Source of the DNA: Rhyzopertha dominica
Taxonomy: Eukaryota > Arthropoda > Insecta > Coleoptera > Bostrichidae
Reading direction: 5' to 3'
Length of the DNA: 64,000 bases
NCBI GenBank assembly: GCA_025024175.1
Contig: QCXZ01000137.1
Span: 77,252,680-77,316,679 of the forward strand
Made by a program: the position numbers and the translations under genes
Shown: positions 57,578 through 64,000 of the stretch, in pieces
How the letters are laid out: the number at the start of each line of letters is the position of its first letter
Numbering within the stretch: the first letter of the stretch is position 1
Notes under the pieces: model-generated
What the model was told of the DNA's origin: nothing
Seen by the model: the letters and a program-made list of their open reading frames with translations, nothing else
Databases searched by the model: none

Positions 57578-59539
57578 ATTCAAACAAAACCACAACAGGT
57601 AAAAAAGTGAACCTTATAGAACTTTTGGAAATTCAAAAAGCTCAACATCAGAAAAAACGGAAAAAGAAAAGAAAAAGCGGTACAGCTCCTTAAAGAGGAC
57701 ATCTAATGCGTGTATCGCATATTTCAATTGTAATAATAACATAATTTTTACCCGTGTGAGGTTGAAAGGAAAACAACCCTCACGTTTCTACAAACATACA
57801 TTGTTAGAAGAACAGACAAACCCTCCGATAATAAATAATGGTGGAGTGCTACAGTTTTCTATGCTAGATTAGTCCGCCCATTAGATGACGGAGTAATTTT
57901 CACGACATACATCATGCCAACCCTTGTTTTCTTGTTGGGGTTGAACCAACCAACCAATCAACGGCCTATTCGATGAAGCAGCGCATCTGTTGTCATTATT
58001 GCAATTATAAGACGATTCCTTTTGGGTAGCAGCAAGAAATGCATGTGCAAGGCAGAAAAGCTAGTGCATAGAGCGGACAGACTTTATGACGTCAATCCCT
58101 ACGTATAGAACAGTAAGGTTTTACGCAGCACTCAACTAAAGACTGTCTTAAAGGACATGGAGATGTCGGTGTCATTTGCAGAAAGGTCTTATAAAACAAT
58201 AAAGTAATGTTCACTGCCATTTGCGCGTGGGAAAACTTTATTTAGAAACCCGCAATACACGTAAGTGTGTACCCCGTGCGGCTAAGCTTCTGAACTTTTA
58301 TTAGTAATAAAACGGTGTAATACGCTACGAAATAGACTATAGTTTCTACATTTTATATAGGCACAATAAAGCATTACTTACTGTTATTCCTGCTATAAAA
58401 CTTTTTATTAGCAGATGGACTGGGAAGGCCTGCAACAAAACGAAGTAAACTTATGATGCATAGCACACTATAAAGCTTTAACAAATTACGTGTGGGTCTA
58501 TTTCGAGACCTGAAGCAGTCGGAAATGATCGGTTGCTTTCCACTGCTAACCCAAATAGGCTCCCTAAAATTACTTTACTTCCAGTTAATTTTACTCATTA
58601 GTACCAAAGGATATGACGGAATATGAGATTAGTACCAAGTACCAAGAATCTTTTTATAAAAATGTCAAAACTATTGCCACTTAGGGTTTACAAAAGGAAA
58701 CAGAATTTGTGTTTCATTTCATCATCTGCGAAGCATTTTGAGTTTCATAATTATGTATCTGCATAATTAAATTACTAATAAGAAACTCAAAATTAATTTT
58801 ATACTGTTCAGAAAATGTAAAATATTTCTTCTATTTCGCAATTCGCACTCCTCACAAATTATGGAGGACATATAGGGGAAATTGTCGGAAATAATAACTC
58901 AATTTATGTACTGTGGCGTGCGCTGATGCTATACAGGGTGATCTATAAGCTCTAAGCCAATCTTATAACTTCTAAACTAAAAGAAAAAGGCCATATGTTC
59001 ATATAACATTTTTACTTAGAATATCATTATTATACATCTCAAGAAAATAATGTTTCCCGTACATTTAAGTTGAAACGCCTTTGATTGATAGTTTAGTAGT
59101 CAGAAAGTCCATCGATAAATCTTTCTGGTATACTTTTGAATTGTTTGCTGTATGTACATCACTGATCACGAAAAAGAGGTCTTAAAAATTGCATTAGACA
59201 ACCTCTAACTGTAAAAATAAACCCTTCGCTTGTGGTTTTATTTCAAGCTAATTTGTGTAACCCTAATGACCTAAATGTTCATTAAATAAAAATCTGATAT
59301 TTAGAGATTAATTATTGCTCATCTCAAAGACCAAGCATTTTTGAAACAAATATATTTAATACAAATAAAATACGTAGATTACCTAATAATATAATAATAT
59401 AATGCCGATCAGCAGTTTTCAGGAGTACCTGGCTATTAAACAGGAATGTGGACGGATTAATGTATTCAGAGAAAAGTATAGAAGTGACAGGGACAGTAAA
59501 CTAATAATATAAGAGAAAGCAAAGTCACGAAAAGTTTTG
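57578..59539. other. Intergenic sequence, no gene seen
   Basis: The first 120 bp are Lys-rich in the Penelope frame. A hairpin GTGTGAGGTTG..CAACCCTCACG lies at about 57753-57785. A TACAGGGTGATCTATAAGC word (about 58934) is MITE-like. Otherwise nothing recognised. Confidence 0.45.
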
Positions 59540-60250
59540 AGAATAGGCACGTGCAACGTAAAAAGCATTGTATGGAAAAAAGAACTTGTAGAGGAATTAG
59601 ATAATTGGAACATATAGTATAGCATTCGCAGAAACAAGATCTTGCATGTAACGGTTAATATTGACAGAGATATGTTAATGGATGCAAGTGATACTTAGTA
59701 GATAAAAATGACGTTTTGAAACACAGTTCAGCAATTACGTAAACGCTGAGAAATCATATTTTGATAATAAGTAAATATCTGGAGGAACTATAGAAAATAA
59801 GAGGAGCAAGCAAAAAACGGCGAATACATACCAGTGTCCTAATTATCCTGAATGAAAGATATCTCATAGATTATACAACAAAAAGGAAAAGGATTATAGA
59901 AAAATGTTTCCAGATGTTAAAGTTGACGGAAATATCATCTGACCACTATGTGGTACGCAGCTACATCAGAAACGGTTTTATGGGGCCATTAAGAAGATAA
60001 AGAAGGGGGAGATATTGCAGCTTGGACAAATCAATAATAAAGCAGGAAAACAGATCCAATAAAAATAGCTCAAGTTTGGAAGGAATACTTTATGGAACTT
60101 TTGGAATCAAGAGAAAACAATAAGGAAGGTAATCCGTTAACAGGACATGTAGAAGCACAGGATGACAATATCAATGTAGCCACATTTAATTGCAATGGTT
60201 TGCACATATGAAGTGGAAAGCTATGGAAAATGGGAATCAGTACCGTGGTA
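59540..60250 (+). pseudogene. RTE-like LINE endonuclease relic
   Basis: Read +, LRIGTCNVKSIVWKKELVEEL (59540-59605, where the family has GTWNVRSL) starts an apurinic-type endonuclease. AFAETRS may be the Glu block. After many lesions, SSDHYVV (about 59935, the SDH catalytic block) follows, then IAQVWKEYFMELLES (about 60065-60112), the linker before the reverse transcriptase. RT motifs were not found. Frame changes are numerous, so it is old. Confidence 0.55.
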
Positions 60251-60732
60251 GACGAAGCAAACAATGGAATGCAGTGATGGCGGGAGAAGGTTAGCATGGA
60301 ATGAGGCTAAACGATGGAATTTTGCGAGTTTAGTAAGTAATATTGGTGTGATAGATGCATCGACTATTGAGTTATGCCTCCTTAAGGTGCAGTACAAATG
60401 CATCATTTGATGTAATGCCAGATATTACACAGAAACTCTTGAAGGTGGAAGGTGAGGCGCTCCAAAGGCGTGTATTATTAACACGTTAGCGCTCGTTGCT
60501 CTGAGGAAACGCAGCAGCCACCCCAAATGCATAATTCACCCCGTACAGCNAAATCGGTTCCGGTCCAGCAAAATGCCGTTGAGTAATATCAATTAAACTG
60601 ACAGCCGATCGATGTTCACGACGCCACACCGAACGCAATGATGAAAAATGTAAGCTTGTGATGGGTTGCAAATGGCAACACGCCGACCCTTATAAACCCA
60701 CGTTGTATAAATTAGTAACGAATGGCCCTTAC
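60251..60732. other. Intron of second DIP-type gene / LINE flank
   Basis: No feature recognised. On the - strand this begins with the donor GTAAGG of the next exon (60727-60732). Confidence 0.45.
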
Positions 60733-60882
60733 GATATACGTTTATCGTTCCTTCCGTCTCTCCTATGGAATTCTTCGAGATACACTTATAGAGTCCGTAA
60801 TCCTCCGGCCGGACCCTCAACAAAGTCAGTTTCATATGAATCTCGTATCCGTTTTCGATTACTTCTGGATGGTGGTTCGCAC
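60733..60882 (-). CDS. Second DIP/lachesin-like gene, exon for Ig domain 3 second half
   Basis: This 150-bp exon on the - strand has acceptor TTGCTTCCAG and donor C|GTAAGG, phase 1 on both sides. The peptide reads ANHHPEVIENGYEIHMKL, then TLLRVRPEDYGLYKC with the second disulphide Cys of Ig domain 3, and SKNSIGETEGTINVY. It aligns residue for residue with the + strand exon 19414-19563 (same length, phase and borders; shared NGY, DYG-Y-C, SKNS-G, EGTI). The two are clearly paralogues and not a repeat copy, since they differ at many positions. The first-half exon of this Ig domain was not found above 60883 and is presumably beyond the window. Confidence 0.9.
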
Positions 60883-62990
60883 CTGGAAGCAATAGAAAGG
60901 GTTCGATTTAATAAATCTGCAGGAAGAATCTACGCTGGGGTATATTTGATTGCCAGCATCAATCGCCAAGGCATTCCGTGCCCTGGCAAATACCCATCCG
61001 CTTAATGCTGCACTGCTTTCGGCGATTATTTTCGATTATGTACCGTTGAACTATTGCAACGAGTTCTACCGCTGCTGCATTAGAGTAATGTTGTAGAAGT
61101 AGGTATGTTTGTGAAGAAAAGCTTACACGGAATTATTTCCCAGACACCTTGCTTTTCTAGATATAGAGAATTGACATTTATTATTTTTTTTAATATTTCC
61201 CACTTTCTTATCATTCCCTCTTTAAATTTCTGTCACTTGCATAGTTTGTGGTTAATTCTACTAATTTTAAAATATATGCACGGTACTCTAAGTCCTTTAA
61301 TCTTTTTTCTTCATTTAAATCTTAACAAGTTGCTGAAAATAACTGCCTTTTCCAACAAGACAATCTTTCACTCGATGTATTAGTGAACCAGACTGTTAGA
61401 ATGTAACCAAAACAAAAATCTAATGCATCTTTGCCTGGGGAGCGAGCACTAGCGATTTTGGGAAATCATTTGTCATTTAGAGCAACATTTGTCTCGACCA
61501 TCTACAATAGGACATGAGATACGTCACATCTATATACATATATACACAAGTATGCAAGCATTAGGGAGTACGTGTTTAAATACAAAATCAGTGGAAACAA
61601 TAGCAACTGTAATAACAAACAAGGTGAGCTCTCATACTGTATATTGCCAATTTGGTGATTATGTCACTAAATCTAGTGATTTTCACCTCCGTATTCAGAA
61701 TTCTGGGTAACAATTTAGAGATGTCTAAAGTCTAGTAAAAATCAATTCTGTCTAGTGAATTTTTTGGTGAATTTTAACGCTTTTATCCCTAGATAATTTA
61801 CGCGCTCATTGTTGTATTATGCAACTTCTGTATTATAATGTTGCTTTGTGCTGTCATGATTGGTGATTTAGACTTCTAATACATTTAGATATTTTGTTTA
61901 GTTTTTGCCGGCAGAACCATATTCTAAATTCATAATAATTGCTAACATAAACGGCACAGACTGCTTGATTGAACAAGAAGAAGGCGAATGTTTTGAAGGC
62001 TACAACAGAAGTGTGAATGAGGTAACCTTGGATTTAATTATCTTAGGTGAGAACAATAAGAGATAATGTTGCTGTTAATTTTTAGGGACAAATACGCCAA
62101 AACTTGTACACTCAAAGGTACCAGTCTTGCTGGGAAAATAAAACAGTTTTTAAAAACTGGTCACAACCTGTTTTCTTATTCTCACTGGCAATTATATACA
62201 CATTTGAATCTGTCTGTACAGAACACGGGGAACATGAAAATAATAATAGGCATATTTAGTGAATTCTAGTGGTTTTTTGACCTCAATATTCAGACTTTTG
62301 GTAAAAGGTAAAACGAAATACGAGTGCGCAGCACTACGTGCAAATCTTGCAACCCCAATAGAGCATTTGCTTTAAAATCATAACAGGAATTTTCCCCAAG
62401 TTTAGTCTAAAGAAACTTAGCCAATTCCAATTCCACTTAAGACAATCTGGAAAACCATTTGACGGAGATATTACCCGCACACGCTGTATAACGGTAAGAA
62501 TGTAAGCATTTAAATTGCCCACACAGTTTTAGCAATAATATTAATTACTTGGGGAGCCTTTAATGCCACTAAAGACCTAGTCCTCAAGTTCTGCAGTTCC
62601 TATCGGCAAAACCAGAAATACTCGAAAATAAATAAAAGATTATAAGGTCTAGCGCACTGAATCTAATGAGCAAAAAACTGTGGGCTTTGGGAAATAACTC
62701 TATATAACCTTATTCTTCACGAAATCTCTTATGGAGGATCAAATCTATTTTTTGCAATGGAATATTTATACGAGCCCAGTCACATATGAGTTGACCCAAG
62801 CGTAAGCAAAATACAGATTCTTACTCTGGACACAATTTTTTTAATATAGCTTATTGAGAAATTTTGATGATATGTATTGGTTATTTGCCAATATTAATAA
62901 CAACTTAACGAAATACATATTTTAAATATGCAAGCATAAAAACGGAACCAAGTCTGGCGCATTAGAATTGGCCCATGAGGTTGCTAGTAT
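60883..62990. other. Intron of second DIP-type gene, no further exon seen
   Basis: I looked on the - strand for the Ig3 first-half signature (NQLVG, AFPKS.NYW) and did not find it. AT-rich, no mobile-element motif recognised. Confidence 0.45.
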
Positions 62991-63960
62991 TTACCATCCG
63001 GTGTAATCTCCGTTTCGCGTCAAAACTGCCTAAATTCGTCATGACATGGTTTGTACTAAGTTACTGCAATATTCTGGCGTAAAACTATTCCAAATTTCGT
63101 CTCAAGTTTAATTTAACTCACTAACTGTGTAAATTGGGGTAGTAGCTAGTTTTTTTCGCTTCTTGCCAGGGTGTCTCAATAGGAGACAAATCTGGACTGC
63201 TTGATGGTCATTTTGTCACGGGAATGTGAGTTTAATTGAAAAATGTTGTAACAGTTTTTGCTGTGTGGCAGAAGCCGCCGGCTTGCTGAAAACAATAGTC
63301 TCCTCCTGGCAACCATAGCTTTTCAATGGATAGCAATAATTCTTTTTTCAAAATTCTTTTATACTTGGACATTTACAGTTTGTGGGGACATACACGCCCA
63401 AACCATGATGGATGCCGGATATTTTATTTTCCTTGCTAAACAGTCAGAGTGATATTCTTCACTTTGCCGACGAATGATTCTTTTTCTGAAGTCTCCAACA
63501 AAGAGTTCAAATCTGGATTCGTCACACCACACTATGGCATCCCATTGCCTTTCCACCCAGCTTTTTTTCGTTCATTTGTCCCTAAACGTCTGGTTTTCTT
63601 CTGTTTTTATGTTAACAAAGCTTTAACTTTTGCCTAAAGTACATTCAATAAAAGAGATCTTTTTACAAAACATACCGTATAAAAGCCGCATCCCATTTTT
63701 TAAGATGCCACAAGCAAGTAGCTTTTGATATAGGTACGCATCTGTAAAGCATTTACCCACCTCGACGCCAGTTCATCCCGCTATGTTATTTTTGAAATAA
63801 TATCAGATTTCTCTTTGGTTTTTACGTTCTCCTTCTTTAAAAAAAAATAAACATAATGAAATTTTGCACTGTATACTTGAGCAATTTTCAATTTTTTTAT
63901 AGATTTACTGAGATCTTGAGAAAGTGCTTTCCCACGAAAATTTAAAGTCTGAGATATGCT
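62991..63960 (-). pseudogene. Tc1-like transposase relic (DD34E)
   Basis: Read on -, FRGKALSQDLSKSIKKL (about 63930-63880) matches the N-terminus of Tc1 transposases. A decayed middle follows, then QWDAIVWCDESRFELFVG (first Asp), YHSDCLARKIKYPASIMVW, and CFQQAGGFCHTA with the second Asp replaced by Ala. Thirty-four residues later comes SPDLSPIETPW (Glu kept). The C-terminus, FTPEYCSNLVQTM..NGDYTGW, ends with a stop at 62991. Two Trp-to-stop-type codons and at least three frame changes. Its organisation and N-terminal GKALS motif resemble the element at 10328-11940, though it is a different lineage. Confidence 0.75.
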
Positions 63961-64000
63961 ATGCTGACAAAGAGACGCCAATATAGCTTTGTTTTGTTTT

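Noticed and set aside
60658..61005. Plus-strand 115-codon open frame over 60658-61005
   Set aside because: It is the antisense shadow of the minus-strand DIP exon.

Overview
The window looks like intronic and intergenic DNA from an AT-rich insect genome. I infer an insect, possibly a beetle, from two things: split exons of Dpr-interacting-protein (DIP)-type immunoglobulin genes, and the mix of Tc1, mariner (including a DD41D, rosa-like element), hAT, Penelope, gypsy and LINE relics. The taxon is inference. There is no sign of prokaryotic organisation, and I recognised no rRNA, tRNA or CRISPR.

Host genes. Five exons on the + strand (7581-7736, 15751-15879, 19150-19287, 19414-19563, 37194-37306) join in frame. 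All introns are phase 1 with GT-AG ends. Together they encode Ig domain 2, Ig domain 3 and a short hydrophobic tail of a DIP/lachesin-like neuronal adhesion protein. Ig domain 1 and the signal peptide must lie upstream of the window. On the - strand, 60733-60882 is a 150-bp exon with the same length, phase and borders as 19414-19563. It therefore marks a second DIP-type gene facing the first tail-to-tail. A GC-richer piece at 40720-40862 (-) has the right splice phase to be its last exon, but this is speculative.

Mobile DNA fills most of the introns. 0-7 kb: a degraded DDE transposase, a possible regulatory cluster of TAATTA sites, a gypsy pol fragment with RNase H deleted, a mariner relic, a foldback palindrome with two hammerhead-like motifs, and a Tc1 relic. 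10-15 kb: a nearly intact Tc1-type element with 0.22-kb inverted repeats and a 61-bp spliceosomal-type intron, a LINE endonuclease scrap, and a THAP-domain element. 17-23 kb: a LINE linker scrap and a Penelope relic. 26-32 kb: a mariner relic, and a non-autonomous hAT element (8-bp target duplication CTTGTACT) with a second 1.2-kb inverted-repeat element inside it. 36-40 kb: a mariner 5' fragment and a DD41D mariner.

41-51 kb holds the two most unusual structures. The first is a terminal-inverted-repeat element (41480-43851, TA duplication) whose inside has become a tandem array of seven ~287-bp units, with a two-unit higher-order duplication. The second is a complete 6168-bp LTR retrotransposon (44886-51053) with two 886-bp LTRs that look identical and a 4-bp AAAC duplication. 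Its body carries no recognisable gag-pol but a decayed LINE (ORF1, endonuclease, dead reverse transcriptase).

52-64 kb: a second copy of the DDE family of position 960, a Penelope endonuclease fragment between two 244-bp inverted copies bordered by TA microsatellites, a Penelope RT fragment, an RTE-like LINE relic, the second DIP exon and a Tc1 relic. Nearly every transposase or reverse transcriptase has visible lesions; the LTRs and the Tc1 element at 10.3 kb look youngest.
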